NCBI RefSeq assembly: GCF_018131105.1
Contig: NZ_JAFCJI010000001.1
Location: forward strand, 1,984,001-2,048,000
Direction of reading: 5' to 3'
Length of the DNA stretch: 64,000 nt
Source: Bradyrhizobium manausense
GTDB taxonomy: Bacteria; Pseudomonadota; Alphaproteobacteria; Rhizobiales; Xanthobacteraceae
This document shows positions 7,710 to 16,154 of this stretch, one piece after another (the stretch's first letter is position 1; each line of letters begins with the position of its first letter). A program made the position numbers and the translations under genes. Under the pieces are notes generated by a model. That model was not told where the DNA came from, did not search any database, and saw nothing but the letters and a program-made list of their open reading frames with translations.

Positions 7710-8315
7710 TTACTTGCCCCGAACGCCCGGCGGCTCGAGGAGGACCTCCTTGAGGTCGTCGCCGCTGATGACGACAATCGCAAAATTGAGCCGGCCGCCG
7801 TCGCGCACCAGCCCGCCGCTGATGGCCTTGCCGGATGCAGCCTTCTCGGCGACGCGCACGGCGTCGGCGAGGCGATGCCTGATGCTGCCGAGGACGGCGA
7901 GATTGCTGCGATCGTCGTGGTCGAGCTCGGTGAGGGGCAGGGCGGCTTCACCGCCCATGACCTCGCCCGTCGCGGCGTTGATGGTGTAGCGCCAGATGCG
8001 GTCGTTGTGCAGGGTCTTGACCCGGTACACCGGTACGCCCGAGCCGCCGTCGAAGCTGATATCCGCCGTGGTGGCGCCGGCATGCCGGGCCTCCGCAATC
8101 GCCATGGCCTGGCTGATCGAGATCGACGAGCTGCGGAAGCGCTCGATCTCGCGGCTGACGGCCTGGCGGTCCGCCGCGGCGTCACCATCTGTCTCATTGT
8201 GAAGGGCGGTGGGTGTCGCGCCTGCCGAGACGGTCGCACGGGCCGGTGTTGCGATGAGCAGCCCCGACAGGGCGATCGCAAGCAACCCGTACACCCCTGG
8301 TCTTGTCGCGCTCAT
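7710..8315 (-). CDS. secreted PepSY-domain protein
   Basis: 201 residues from ATG 8315, which begins a signal peptide (VYGLLAIALSGLLIATPARA, cut near residue 29). The mature protein has a PepSY-like unit reading ISISQAMAIAEARHAGATTADISFDG...VPVYRVKTLHNDRIWRYTINAATGEVMG (about residues 65-125) and a second related segment, LADAVRVAEKAASGKAISGGLVR...LNFAIVVISGDDLKEVLLEP. PepSY modules are small periplasmic or membrane-associated domains, some of which inhibit proteases or sense ligands. Its promoter, about 200 bp upstream, overlaps a TetR-type palindrome (8505-8525). Its 3' end abuts the asd promoter region. Confidence 0.82.
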   Translation of the reverse strand: MSATRPGVYGLLAIALSGLLIATPARATVSAGATPTALHNETDGDAAADRQAVSREIERFRSSSISISQAMAIAEARHAGATTADISFDGGSGVPVYRVKTLHNDRIWRYTINAATGEVMGGEAALPLTELDHDDRSNLAVLGSIRHRLADAVRVAEKAASGKAISGGLVRDGGRLNFAIVVISGDDLKEVLLEPPGVRGK

Positions 8316-8504
8316 GGTCCAAACCTTCGGCCGGCGGATCTTAGGTAGCAAGTCTGCCGGATGTTCGTAAAGAAATCGCGGCCGACCTTGGGCATCGGCC
8401 GGCCGCGGAGCGTCACCACGGGCTGTACCCGTTGCTCCGATCTTAAGCGATCCGGTCCTCTTTTGGGGCTCGTGAAAAAAAGTGGCCCGCACCGCTCTAT
8501 AAAC

Positions 8505-8536
8505 AAAACCATACCGTATCGTTTTATTTCGGTCAA
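8505..8536 (-). promoter_or_regulatory. promoter and TetR-type operator upstream of the PepSY gene
   Basis: The 21-bp element AAAACCATAC-C-GTATCGTTTT (8505-8525) is a palindrome with one mismatch per arm pair. Read on the minus strand, TTGACC (8531-8536) and TATGGT (8508-8513) with 17 bp between them form a promoter whose spacer and -10 are covered by the palindrome, a normal repressor arrangement. A near copy occurs at 10746-10766 upstream of the patatin/TetR genes. Confidence 0.65.
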
Positions 8537-8585
8537 CGAAGAGGCCATCGCCCGCAGGGGACAAATCGCCGGTCTCACGGAATTG

Positions 8586-9344
8586 TCAGCGGGAAGTGCG
8601 GCGCCGTTGGGCGGCTTTGGCCGTGTCTCTTGAAGGTTCCCTCACGCGGTCGGCGGGTCCGAGCGCGCCGGCCAGGAACAGCTTGATCGCTGCGCGCATC
8701 CGCTTTTCGGCGGCCTTCAGCTCCATCGGCGTGCCGAACGTCGCCATGCGGTGGGTGTGGCCGACGACGACGTCGAGAAACACTTCGGCTGCGATCGTGG
8801 TGTCGTCGACGGCGAGCGCACCTTGCGCCACCAGATGGTCAAAGAAGCGCGCGGTGGTCGCCACGGCCTTTAGCCAGCCTTCCTCCTTGCCGAGCTTGGC
8901 GACGTCAGGGAAATTGATGGCCTGCGATGTCATCATCCTGCTGAAGGCGACCGCATCGGGTCCACAGGTAAAATTGAGCATCTCGCGTCCGATCTCGATC
9001 AGCCGCTGTTCGACCGAGATGTCGGACGAACTGCCGAGCTGCGTCTCGGCAGCGGCCGACAGCGGCGCGAGCCAGCGCGAGATCTCGCGCCTCAGCACGG
9101 CGGCGAACAGGCCGCGCTTGTCGCCGTAACGGGAGTAGACGGTCGGCTTGCTGACGCGGGCCGCTTCCGCGACCGCGTCAAGCGAGGTGGCATCAAATCC
9201 GCGATCGAGGAACAGGCGGGTGGCGACCTCGATCAGCCGCTGATCACGCTCGATCGCAGCACTCTTCGTCGGCCGGCCGCCGCGCGATTTCGACGCCTCG
9301 CGCCGAGGTGCTGCCGTTCTTGCCTTGGTCGCAGCCAATGCCAT
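8586..9344 (-). CDS. TetR/AcrR-family transcriptional regulator
   Basis: 252 residues from ATG 9344 (a TTG six codons upstream is also possible). The N-terminus is basic (KARTAAPRREASKSRGGRPTKS). The TetR helix-turn-helix follows at about residues 35-80: LIEVATRLFLDRGFDATSLDAVAEAARVSKPTVYSRYGDKRGLF. The C-terminal ligand and dimer domain has the hydrophobic pattern of the AefR-like group. It is downstream of the patatin gene on the same strand (146-bp gap), so the two may be co-transcribed. A shared palindrome before the patatin gene and before the PepSY gene suggests that this protein represses both and itself. The inducer is unknown. Confidence 0.9.
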   Translation of the reverse strand: MALAATKARTAAPRREASKSRGGRPTKSAAIERDQRLIEVATRLFLDRGFDATSLDAVAEAARVSKPTVYSRYGDKRGLFAAVLRREISRWLAPLSAAAETQLGSSSDISVEQRLIEIGREMLNFTCGPDAVAFSRMMTSQAINFPDVAKLGKEEGWLKAVATTARFFDHLVAQGALAVDDTTIAAEVFLDVVVGHTHRMATFGTPMELKAAEKRMRAAIKLFLAGALGPADRVREPSRDTAKAAQRRRTSR

Positions 9345-9490
9345 GCCCAACGATGTGCCCAATGATTCCTGCGCGTTCTGCCAGTGTGCATTGCTGTATA
9401 ACGCGCAGCAACGGGGGCGTCATCGCGAATCTGGCCGAACTGGCCGTATCGTCAACGGTCTGCGACCGAGGCCGTTCCGCCGCACGGAGA

Positions 9491-10693
9491 TCACGGCATC
9501 CGCGAGGTCCAGGCCCGTCCGCCTGCCGCTTTCTCATATCCGTATTGGTACAGCGCCCGCATATAGGCGGTGTCGAAGCCTTCGGATGGCGGTGCCGGAT
9601 AATCGCGCTCGATGTAGGAGAGATGAAATCCGAGGTGGTTGCGCTGGGCGAATTCATAGGTCGAGAAGATGATCGCGCGTGTCTGCGATTGCGTGATCGA
9701 GGACAGGCTGCGTGAGGCGACATCGATCGTGCTGTTGGCGACGAGCTCGAAGTTGCGCTCGATCTTCTTGTTGACGAGGATGTAGATGTCCATCTTCTCG
9801 TTGCCGGGCAGGCGCCCCTGGAACAGCAGCGCTTCGGGCAGCGTCAGTACCGGCGCGGTCACGCCGCCGTCGACATGCATCTCCTGAAACCTGTGACCCT
9901 GGCCTTCGGCCTCGATCAGGATCGGAGGAAACACCAGCGGGATGCTGGCGGAGGCCGCCATCACGTCGCGAAACAGTTTGAGCGCCTCGGGTGTGCCGAC
10001 CGCGGCAATCTTGCCCATGTCCCAGATCGCAGTGCGCTGGGTGTCGAGATCAGTGGTAACTACCAGCAGGCGGCGGCCTTTGGCGTTCTCGCGCGCGACC
10101 TGCGCCATGATCTCCGGCCCGACATAACGCGCCACCAACTCGCGCAGCCGCGTATTGCCGAACAGGCCGGAGCCGAACAGCACGCGCATGATGCTGGGGT
10201 CGTTCAGCAGGCTCTCGGCGATGCCGCTGGTATAGAGCTCCCGCAGCGTGTCGTCATATTGGGATCCGAGGAATGCAAACGGCGCGATCAGGCCGCCGGT
10301 GCTCACGCCTGATACGACGGAGAACGTCGGGCGGTTGCGCGCCGCGGTCCAGCCGTTCAGCACGCCGACGCCATAGGCGCCATCTGCACCGCCGCCCGAG
10401 AGTGCCAGGTAGGTCCGGCTCCCGGTCGCCTTGTCCTGCTCGAAGCTGAACTTCGTGACGGTGTCGTCGGCGTAGCGCCTGAGGCCGTCGATATCGAGCA
10501 CGCGAGAGGCACTGGCATCGGCCGCCGTGTAGGGCGTGCGGGGGAGCGAGCTGCAGGCGGCGAGCGCCAGGATGCACGCAAGTGCCAGCGACCGGGTCAG
10601 GCGGGCGACTGTCCGCTTTGTCCAGCCACCCGAGGGGGCGGACGCGTCGGTCGAAGATGTGGGGAGAGGCATTGGTTGGTGGCTGACGATCAC
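9491..10693 (-). CDS. patatin-like phospholipase, lipoprotein
   Basis: About 400 residues if the GTG at 10693 is used; ATG 10672 gives 393 and is equally possible, since neither has a strong ribosome-binding site. A lipobox L-A-A-C at residues 44-47 ends a signal segment, so the protein is probably anchored to a membrane by lipid. Patatin features: the glycine-rich oxyanion loop LSGGGADGAYG (residues 99-108), the nucleophile elbow G-V-S-T-G with Ser131, and the catalytic Asp in HVDGGV. The expected activity is lipid acyl hydrolysis. A TetR-type palindrome lies about 50-70 bp upstream, and the TetR gene follows downstream. Confidence 0.9.
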   Translation of the reverse strand: MIVSHQPMPLPTSSTDASAPSGGWTKRTVARLTRSLALACILALAACSSLPRTPYTAADASASRVLDIDGLRRYADDTVTKFSFEQDKATGSRTYLALSGGGADGAYGVGVLNGWTAARNRPTFSVVSGVSTGGLIAPFAFLGSQYDDTLRELYTSGIAESLLNDPSIMRVLFGSGLFGNTRLRELVARYVGPEIMAQVARENAKGRRLLVVTTDLDTQRTAIWDMGKIAAVGTPEALKLFRDVMAASASIPLVFPPILIEAEGQGHRFQEMHVDGGVTAPVLTLPEALLFQGRLPGNEKMDIYILVNKKIERNFELVANSTIDVASRSLSSITQSQTRAIIFSTYEFAQRNHLGFHLSYIERDYPAPPSEGFDTAYMRALYQYGYEKAAGGRAWTSRMP

Positions 10694-10745
10694 GCTTTGA
10701 CTGCCGCCGGCAATTTGCCCGCGGCATCTCGTCCAGCCCCGCTAC

Positions 10746-10766
10746 TAAACTATACTGTATCGTTTT
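10746..10766 (-). promoter_or_regulatory. second TetR-type operator, upstream of the patatin gene
   Basis: TAAACTATAC-T-GTATCGTTTT shares its right arm exactly, and most of its left arm, with the element at 8505-8525. Its minus-strand sequence contains TATAGT (10749-10754), a plausible -10 for the patatin gene, with TTGATG at 10770-10775 as a poorly spaced (15 bp) -35. It could alternatively act on tgt, which starts 103 bp away on the other strand. Confidence 0.55.
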
Positions 10767-10868
10767 GTTCATCAAGCGGCCGGCGACATCACGTCCCCGT
10801 CAACGCTATCCCGGTCTGGGGCATCGTGCGGGTTGATCGGGCTCGCCCGACACGCAATAAGCACCGCC

Positions 10869-12002
10869 ATGACTCTACCCAATCATTTCGAACTGCTCGC
10901 CACCGACGGCTCCGCGCGCACCGGTCGCCTGACCACGCCGCATGGCCTGGTGCGGACGCCTGCCTTCATGCCCGTTGGCACCGCCGGCGCCATGAAGGGC
11001 ATGCACTGGCGCGAGGTGCGCGATGCCGGCGCCGACATCGTGCTCGGCAACACCTATCATCTGATGCTGCGGCCCGGCGCCGAGCGGATCAGCGCTTTGG
11101 GCGGCTTGCAGCGGTTCACCGGCTGGAATGGACCGATGCTGACGGATTCCGGCGGCTTCCAGGTGATGTCGCTATCGGACCTGCGCAAGATCAGCGAGCA
11201 CGCCGTCACCTTCCGCTCGCATATCGACGGCGCCAAAATCGAGCTTTCGCCGGAACGCTCGATCGAGGTGCAGCGGCTGCTCGGTTCCGACATCGCGATG
11301 CAGATGGACGAATGCGTGCGGCTGCCGGCCGAGCGCGACGACATCGACCGCGCGATGCGCCTGTCGCTGCGATGGGCTGAACGCTCAAAGCGGGCCTTCG
11401 AGAGCGCGCCCGATGGCTACATGCTGTTCGGCATCGTGCAGGGCGGCGACATCCCGCAGCTGCGCCATGCGAGCGCGCAGGGCCTCGTCGAGATCGGCTT
11501 CCACGGCTATGCGATCGGCGGTCTGGCCGTCGGCGAGCCGCAGGCCGTGATGCTGGCGATGATCGACGAGACCGCGCCGGCGCTGCCGGCTGATCGGCCG
11601 CGTTATCTGATGGGTGTCGGCACGCCCGACGACATTCTCGAGGCGGTGAAGCGCGGCGTCGACATGTTCGACTGCGTGATGCCGACCCGCAATGGTCGCC
11701 ATGGCGTCGCCTTCACCCGTTTAGGCCAGGTCAACTTGCGCAACGCACGCCACGCCGACGATCCGCGCCCGCTGGATGAGGAGAGTTCATGGCCGTCGGC
11801 GCGCAATTATGCGCGCGCCTATCTGCACCATCTCGTCAAGGCCGGTGAGACGCTGGGAGCGATGCTGCTGTCCGAAATCAATATCGCTTACTACCAGTTC
11901 CTGATGCAGGGCATCAGGGACGCGATCGCACACGGAACGTTCGACGAGTTCTATCAGCGCACGCGCGAGGACTGGGCGAGGGGCGATATCGCCCCGCGCT
12001 AG
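10869..12002 (+). CDS. tgt: queuine/preQ1 tRNA-guanine transglycosylase lacking zinc cysteines
   Basis: 377 residues from ATG 10869. Tgt exchanges the wobble guanine of GUN-anticodon tRNAs for preQ1. The catalytic aspartates are present in [11 protein letters not shown] (Asp93) and [14 protein letters not shown] (Asp268), as are [11 protein letters not shown] and FGIVQGG. The zinc site is abnormal: where bacterial Tgt has C-x-C-x2-C before the RNYSRAYLxHL helix, this protein reads [18 protein letters not shown], so the three Cys are Ser306, Trp308 and Ala311; the His at the end of that motif remains. The protein is otherwise full length. Its stop codon overlaps that of the convergent gene (CTAG). 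Confidence 0.94.
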   Translation: MTLPNHFELLATDGSARTGRLTTPHGLVRTPAFMPVGTAGAMKGMHWREVRDAGADIVLGNTYHLMLRPGAERISALGGLQRFTGWNGPMLTDSGGFQVMSLSDLRKISEHAVTFRSHIDGAKIELSPERSIEVQRLLGSDIAMQMDECVRLPAERDDIDRAMRLSLRWAERSKRAFESAPDGYMLFGIVQGGDIPQLRHASAQGLVEIGFHGYAIGGLAVGEPQAVMLAMIDETAPALPADRPRYLMGVGTPDDILEAVKRGVDMFDCVMPTRNGRHGVAFTRLGQVNLRNARHADDPRPLDEESSWPSARNYARAYLHHLVKAGETLGAMLLSEINIAYYQFLMQGIRDAIAHGTFDEFYQRTREDWARGDIAPR

Positions 12003-12217
12003 TTGCAGACGAGCCGCTGCTTGACGGCGTGCTTGGTGACGAAGCCGTAGCCGCAGGTGTCGCAGGTCCAGAGATAGCTGATCACGTGATCCGAGACGTA
12101 GGCGGAGGCTTCAGCGGCGACCATGGAGTCGGCGCACACAGGACAGGTGGGCAATTCGCTGCAACGCGGATCGCGCTTCGGCACTACGGTCGACAACACT
12201 TCAGCGACTGCTGACAT
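11999..12217 (-). CDS. small zinc-ribbon-like protein
   Basis: 72 residues with two C-x2-C pairs (CPVCADS near residue 25 and CDTCGYG near residue 52) plus further cysteines at CSEL and the C-terminal VCN. This is the layout of a short zinc ribbon. The motif [19 protein letters not shown] looks like small rhizobial proteins of unknown function. The start at 12217 is preceded by GGAGG. Convergent with tgt, overlapping its stop codon. Confidence 0.75.
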   Translation of the reverse strand: MSAVAEVLSTVVPKRDPRCSELPTCPVCADSMVAAEASAYVSDHVISYLWTCDTCGYGFVTKHAVKQRLVCN

Positions 12218-12345
12218 CGTGGTGACCTCCCTGCTTCGAGACCTAAGTCTAACATAAGCAGAATCAGTTGACGAGGTCGCAACACGAATGCGTTGATTTT
12301 CCGTAATTGCTTCCGCTTCGATGGCGTCTTGCCATTGGTTCCGAT

Positions 12346-12378
12346 GCTATCGCAACGCAATGTGTGCGTTGCGATAGC
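12346..12378. repeat. perfect 14-bp inverted repeat
   Basis: GCTATCGCAACGCA (12346-12359) and TGCGTTGCGATAGC (12365-12378) are exact reverse complements around a 5-base loop. It lies in the 210-bp gap between the zinc-ribbon gene and the 3' end of the beta-propeller gene, both on the minus strand. No U-run follows on either strand. It could be a 3' mRNA structure or an operator about 130 bp upstream of the zinc-ribbon gene. Confidence 0.6.
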
Positions 12379-12427
12379 GAAGATGACGTTGCGGTGATGA
12401 CATGGTGTTGGTGTCGTGTCAGGCCGC

Positions 12428-13936
12428 TTAGGGCGCCTGGATCTGGACCGGTTTTCCAACCTCGGTCATGGAGCCGGGCGCGATCACGAGATAGCGACGC
12501 GAGTCCGGCGTGTCGCTCTGCACAATCTGACGGATCGGACCGAGCGCGTTCACGATCGCCGATCCCGCCGGGTTGGTCATGAAGCCTGCCAGAGGTTCGA
12601 GCTCGCCGCTGCCGTCGGCATGCGTGGCGAGCGCCAACACGTAAGCGTGTTTCGGCTCCAGACCTGTGGCTGCGGCCTGCAACACCTGCGAAAGGCCCTG
12701 GTCGAACAGGCTGACGCTGGTCAGCGCCTTCGGGTGCTCGGAGGCTTGACCGACTGAGGCCATGGTGAAGTGCGCGACCTGGCCGGCAATACCGAGCTGC
12801 TGCAAATTCGTCGTTTCGGGACGGGTCGTATCGTCCATCACGCTCATGGCGCCATTGCCGGACTCGCGCGCAACAGGCACCGCATCGGGCACATAGGCGA
12901 CGGCCTGAGGTGCCTGGCCGATCGGGATGTTAGCAATCACGCGGTTCGTGAGCGTGTCGATCGCAGCGAGCTGGTCATCATTCTCCAGCCCGACATAGAC
13001 CCGCGAGCCATCGCCCGACGGCCAGATGCCGTGGGGTAGCCTGCCGACCTCGATGGTCGCGACCTTGGTGAAGTCGTCGGTGCGGTAGACCTGGATCTCG
13101 TTCAGGCCGCCGACGGTGATGTAGGCGAACTGTCCGTTCGCGTTACGGACGATGTTGACGTGGTTGGTGATCGGGCCCGTATCCAGCGTCTTGATCAGGT
13201 TGAAGGGAGGCCGGGCGTCGAAGACCTGCGTCTTGCCGATATCCTTCAACGTGAACCAGACCTGCGTGCCATCTGGCGTGGCTGCGAGATCAGGACAGAA
13301 CGGGCTTGCCTGCGCGACCTTGCCGACGATGGAATGATCGGCGACCGAGATGACGGTGACCTCCGGATTGAACGACGAGCAGACATAGCCGTATTTGCCG
13401 TCGGGCGAGAAGATCTGCATCCCCGGTCCGTTCGCCAGCACGATCCGCGCTTTCTCCGCGTAGCTGACGGGATCGAGCACGGCGACGTAGTTCTCGCCGC
13501 GCACGGTGACCCAGACTTCCCTGCCGTCGGGCGTGAAGAAGGCTTCATGCGGAGAGCGGCCGACATAGGTCGTGTGCTTGACCATGTTGGTCGCGGTGTC
13601 GATGAAGGTGACGGAGTTGGATCCGATCGAGACCACGGCCAGCGTGCGGTGATCGGGTGAAAATCCCATGCCGTGCACGAGCAGCTGTCCGCGGTAGAGC
13701 GGACTGAGATTCGCCGGCGAGGGCGCGCCCAGCCTGATGACGCCGAGCAGCTTGTTGTCGACGGGATCGGTGACCGAGACCGTGTTGGAGAACTGCTCGG
13801 CCGCATAGACTCGATCGTGGTGGCTGACGGGAATGTCCGCTGCGGCCGACGACCCCGGCGCTTGTCCGCTCCAGGCCGGCATCGACGAAAAGCCCGACAG
13901 GCACAGCAACGTTGTGAACGCGAGAATTCGCTTCAT
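12428..13936 (-). CDS. secreted YVTN-type beta-propeller protein
   Basis: 502 residues with a signal peptide (MKRILAFTTLLCLSGFSSMPAWS). Repeated blades of about 40-45 residues run from residue 40 to 350, each carrying a pattern such as DRVYAAEQFSNTVSVTDP, TLAVVSIGSNSVTFIDTATN, EVWVTVRGENYVAVLDP and RVYVGLENDDQLAAIDTLTNRVIA. These are typical of YncE/YVTN seven-bladed propellers. The last 140 residues form a separate domain without blade repeats. Probably periplasmic, perhaps binding a ligand or acting as a scaffold. The start is 2 bp after the stop of the DUF305 gene, so the two are one transcription unit. Confidence 0.87.
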   Translation of the reverse strand: MKRILAFTTLLCLSGFSSMPAWSGQAPGSSAAADIPVSHHDRVYAAEQFSNTVSVTDPVDNKLLGVIRLGAPSPANLSPLYRGQLLVHGMGFSPDHRTLAVVSIGSNSVTFIDTATNMVKHTTYVGRSPHEAFFTPDGREVWVTVRGENYVAVLDPVSYAEKARIVLANGPGMQIFSPDGKYGYVCSSFNPEVTVISVADHSIVGKVAQASPFCPDLAATPDGTQVWFTLKDIGKTQVFDARPPFNLIKTLDTGPITNHVNIVRNANGQFAYITVGGLNEIQVYRTDDFTKVATIEVGRLPHGIWPSGDGSRVYVGLENDDQLAAIDTLTNRVIANIPIGQAPQAVAYVPDAVPVARESGNGAMSVMDDTTRPETTNLQQLGIAGQVAHFTMASVGQASEHPKALTSVSLFDQGLSQVLQAAATGLEPKHAYVLALATHADGSGELEPLAGFMTNPAGSAIVNALGPIRQIVQSDTPDSRRYLVIAPGSMTEVGKPVQIQAP

Positions 13937-13938
13937 GA

Positions 13939-14358
13939 CTATTTTTCCCGTTGTTTGCGAACCAGTGCCGCTGTGGTTGTCGGCGGCGGTTGATCAAGCG
14001 CAAGCCGCATGACGGCGATCTCCTGCTGCTGATCGACAATGATTTCCTGGGCGATGCGCCGCAGGGATTCGTTCCGGCCGTAACGCAATTCGGACTGCGC
14101 CATCGCGATGGCGGCGCGGTGGTGCGGGATCATCATGGCGGAGAAATCCCGATCGACATCGCCCGATGGCGCGATGTCCATGTCGCTCATCATGCGATGC
14201 ATCGCGGTCTGGTTCTCAGCCATGAACGGCGCTTCATCGCCGCACAGCTCGGACATCATCATCTGCGATGCCATATGCACGGGTTGGCTGCCGAACCTGG
14301 CGCCGCCCGCGTATGCGACGACGGACAGCGGCAGGGCGACCGCGAGGGTCTTCCACAT
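13939..14358 (-). CDS. DUF305-family exported protein
   Basis: 139 residues. A hydrophobic N-terminal segment (TLAVALPLSVVAYAGG) can serve as signal or anchor. The DUF305 motif DFSAMMIPHHRAAIAMAQ is at about residues 70-87, and the second helix motif IIVDQQQEIAVMR follows near residue 108. Members are small four-helix-bundle (ferritin-like) proteins, often linked to metal, especially copper, handling; many Met and His residues here (HMASQMMMSE, MHRMMSDM) agree. It directly precedes the beta-propeller gene, so the pair may work together in the periplasm. Confidence 0.88.
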   Translation of the reverse strand: MWKTLAVALPLSVVAYAGGARFGSQPVHMASQMMMSELCGDEAPFMAENQTAMHRMMSDMDIAPSGDVDRDFSAMMIPHHRAAIAMAQSELRYGRNESLRRIAQEIIVDQQQEIAVMRLALDQPPPTTTAALVRKQREK

Positions 14359-14376
14359 AGGTTGTTCCTCAGGTGA

Positions 14377-14517
14377 TCATTTCGCGATCTGGTCGAGCTT
14401 CCAGAGCAGGGTGAGATTCCAGAGCGGGTCGTAGCGCGGCGCTGCGAGCAGTCGGAACTTCATTGCAGTCATTTTGGAGAAGGAATTCATCGTGACTTGT
14501 CTCGAAGCAGAAGACAT
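14377..14517 (-). CDS. possible small protein, hypothetical
   Basis: A 46-codon frame from ATG 14517 (or 37 codons from ATG 14490) ends LLWKLDQIAK 18 bp before the DUF305 gene on the same strand. It is poor in recognisable features and has no convincing ribosome-binding site. It may be a real leading gene of the propeller operon, or part of its 5' leader. Weak call. Confidence 0.25.
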   Translation of the reverse strand: MSSASRQVTMNSFSKMTAMKFRLLAAPRYDPLWNLTLLWKLDQIAK

Positions 14518-14723
14518 CAGCAGGTGCGGCGCATATTGCCTGCGGGGTCGTTGAGAGACACCTGAAAACGTCTGCAAGCGATTGAGTATCCGTGCGAATG
14601 TGAAATTGAGGTGGGTTGATGGAAGTCGTTCGCGCGTGTTGCTATTGTGATTGCGCCGACGTTGACGGTCGTGCGATCCAGACGCACGAGGAACGTCGCG
14701 AATCGTCGTAAAGGGAGTTGATC

Positions 14724-15701
14724 ATGGACGCATCGTCCAAAACGGGCGCAGGACACCAACCCGGCCGCGGCCGCATCTATGACTCGATCGTGGAGGCTTT
14801 TGGCGACACGCCGGTCGTGCGCTTGCGTCGGCTGCCGGGCATGCATGGCGTCAATGCGACCATTCTCGCCAAGCTTGAATATTTCAATCCGGCCGCGAGC
14901 GTGAAGGATCGCATCGGCGCGGCCATGATCATCGCCATGGAGAAGGCGGGCATCATCAAGCCCGACACCGTGCTGATCGAACCGACTTCCGGCAACACCG
15001 GCATCGCGCTCGCCTACGTTGCGGCGTCGCGTGGTTACCGTTTGAAGCTGGTGATGCCCGAATCGATGTCGGTCGAGCGGCGCAAGATGCTCGCCTTCCT
15101 CGGCGCCGAGCTGGTGCTGACGCCGGCCGCCCAGGGCATGAAAGGCGCGATCGCCGCGGCCGAAGAGCTCCTGAAGACGACGCCGAATTCGGTGATGCCG
15201 CAGCAGTTCAAGAACCTCGCCAATCCCGAGGTGCATCGTCGCACCACGGCGGAGGAGATCTGGAACGATACATCAGGCAACATCGACTTCTTCGTCGCCG
15301 GCGTCGGCACGGGCGGGACCATCACCGGTGTCGGTCAGGTGCTGAAGCCGCGCAAGGCCTCCTTACGCGTGGTGGCGGTGGAGCCCGAAGAGAGCCCGGT
15401 GCTGTCGGGCGGCCAGCATACGCCGCACAAGATCCAGGGTCTCGGCGCGGGCTTCGTGCCCGACATTCTCGATCGTTCGGTGATCGACGAGATCGTCAAG
15501 ATCAACTCGACCACTGCAATCGAGATGTCGCGGGCGCTGGCGCGGCATGAGGGCATCCCGGGCGGGATCTCCTCGGGGGCGGCGATCGCCGCAGCGCTCG
15601 AAATCGGCAGGCGGCCGGAAGCTGCGGGAAAAACCATCCTGGCTATAGTGCCGTCCTTCTCCGAGCGTTATCTTTCGACAGTGTTGTTTGAGGGAATCTA
15701 G
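14724..15701 (+). CDS. cysK: cysteine synthase A (O-acetylserine sulfhydrylase)
   Basis: 325 residues; ATG 14724 follows AAGGGAG with 6-bp spacing. It is a PLP enzyme that forms cysteine from O-acetylserine and sulfide. The PLP lysine lies in AASVKDRIG (about residue 57), the substrate loop is [11 protein letters not shown], and the phosphate-binding glycine loop is [12 protein letters not shown]. The C-terminal half has [13 protein letters not shown]. The length and the E-P-T-S-G-N-T-G motif are those of CysK, not of cystathionine beta-synthase (no CBS domains). An antitoxin-like small gene begins 2 bp after the stop. Confidence 0.95.
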   Translation: MDASSKTGAGHQPGRGRIYDSIVEAFGDTPVVRLRRLPGMHGVNATILAKLEYFNPAASVKDRIGAAMIIAMEKAGIIKPDTVLIEPTSGNTGIALAYVAASRGYRLKLVMPESMSVERRKMLAFLGAELVLTPAAQGMKGAIAAAEELLKTTPNSVMPQQFKNLANPEVHRRTTAEEIWNDTSGNIDFFVAGVGTGGTITGVGQVLKPRKASLRVVAVEPEESPVLSGGQHTPHKIQGLGAGFVPDILDRSVIDEIVKINSTTAIEMSRALARHEGIPGGISSGAAIAAALEIGRRPEAAGKTILAIVPSFSERYLSTVLFEGI

Positions 15702-15703
15702 GC

Positions 15704-15946
15704 ATGGCGGATCAACCACCGAGGCGGCCGCGGACATTGGGCGATGCGCGCACCGAAGCAGAGGCCGCATTCAAGAAGGTGACGGCAAAGGTCGCTGCGC
15801 CGCTCCCGAAGCAGAACGTGGCGCCTGGCATCAAGGAACAGGTCACGCTGCGAATTGATCAGGATGTGCTGGAGTTCTTCCAGCAGGGTGGTCCCGGTTG
15901 GCAGGACCGCATCAACGAGGCACTGCGCAAGGCTGCGGGGAAGTAA
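15704..15946 (+). CDS. BrnA-like antitoxin without an adjacent BrnT
   Basis: 80 residues. The C-terminal half VTLRIDQDVLEFFQQGGPGWQDRINEALRKA matches the ribbon-helix-helix-like end of BrnA antitoxins, whose family hallmark is R-x-D-x-D-V-(L)-x-x-(F/Y)-x-x-x-G-x-G-(W/Y)-Q. The N-terminal part is basic and proline-rich. BrnA normally neutralises the BrnT ribonuclease encoded just upstream. Here the upstream gene is cysK (2-bp gap) and no BrnT-like frame lies nearby. It may be a solitary DNA-binding protein co-transcribed with cysK. Confidence 0.7.
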   Translation: MADQPPRRPRTLGDARTEAEAAFKKVTAKVAAPLPKQNVAPGIKEQVTLRIDQDVLEFFQQGGPGWQDRINEALRKAAGK

Positions 15947-15994
15947 GCGCCTGCGGGGTCAGTACCTCCGCATGAGACGCATCTCCATCTCAGT

Positions 15995-16075
15995 CATTGC
16001 GAGGCGCTCTTTGCGACGAAGCAATCCAGACTATTGCCGCGGAAAGTCTCTGATTGCTTCGCTGCGCTCGCAATG
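15995..16075. repeat. dispersed palindromic intergenic repeat
   Basis: An 81-bp element begins CATTGCGAGGCGC and ends GCTGCGCTCGCAATG. Its outer arms pair with each other, and inner arms GCGACGAAGCAATC and GATTGCTTCGC pair again around ATTGCCGCGGAAAG. This GAAGCAATCCAGA-type unit is a common dispersed repeat in Bradyrhizobium and relatives. It sits between the BrnA-like gene and the terminator of the convergent caspase-like gene. Confidence 0.75.
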
Positions 16076-16106
16076 TCGGCGTATGTGGCGACGGCATTGC
16101 CCAACG

Positions 16107-16133
16107 AAAAAGCCCAGCGTGAGCCGGGCTTTC
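16107..16133 (-). terminator. intrinsic terminator of the caspase-like gene
   Basis: On the minus strand AAAGCCCGGC and GCTGGGCTTTTT form a stem with a short loop followed by a U-run. It lies 22 bp after the stop codon of the caspase-like gene. Confidence 0.75.
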
Positions 16134-16154
16134 TGTGTTTGGGAGAGAAGTGCC

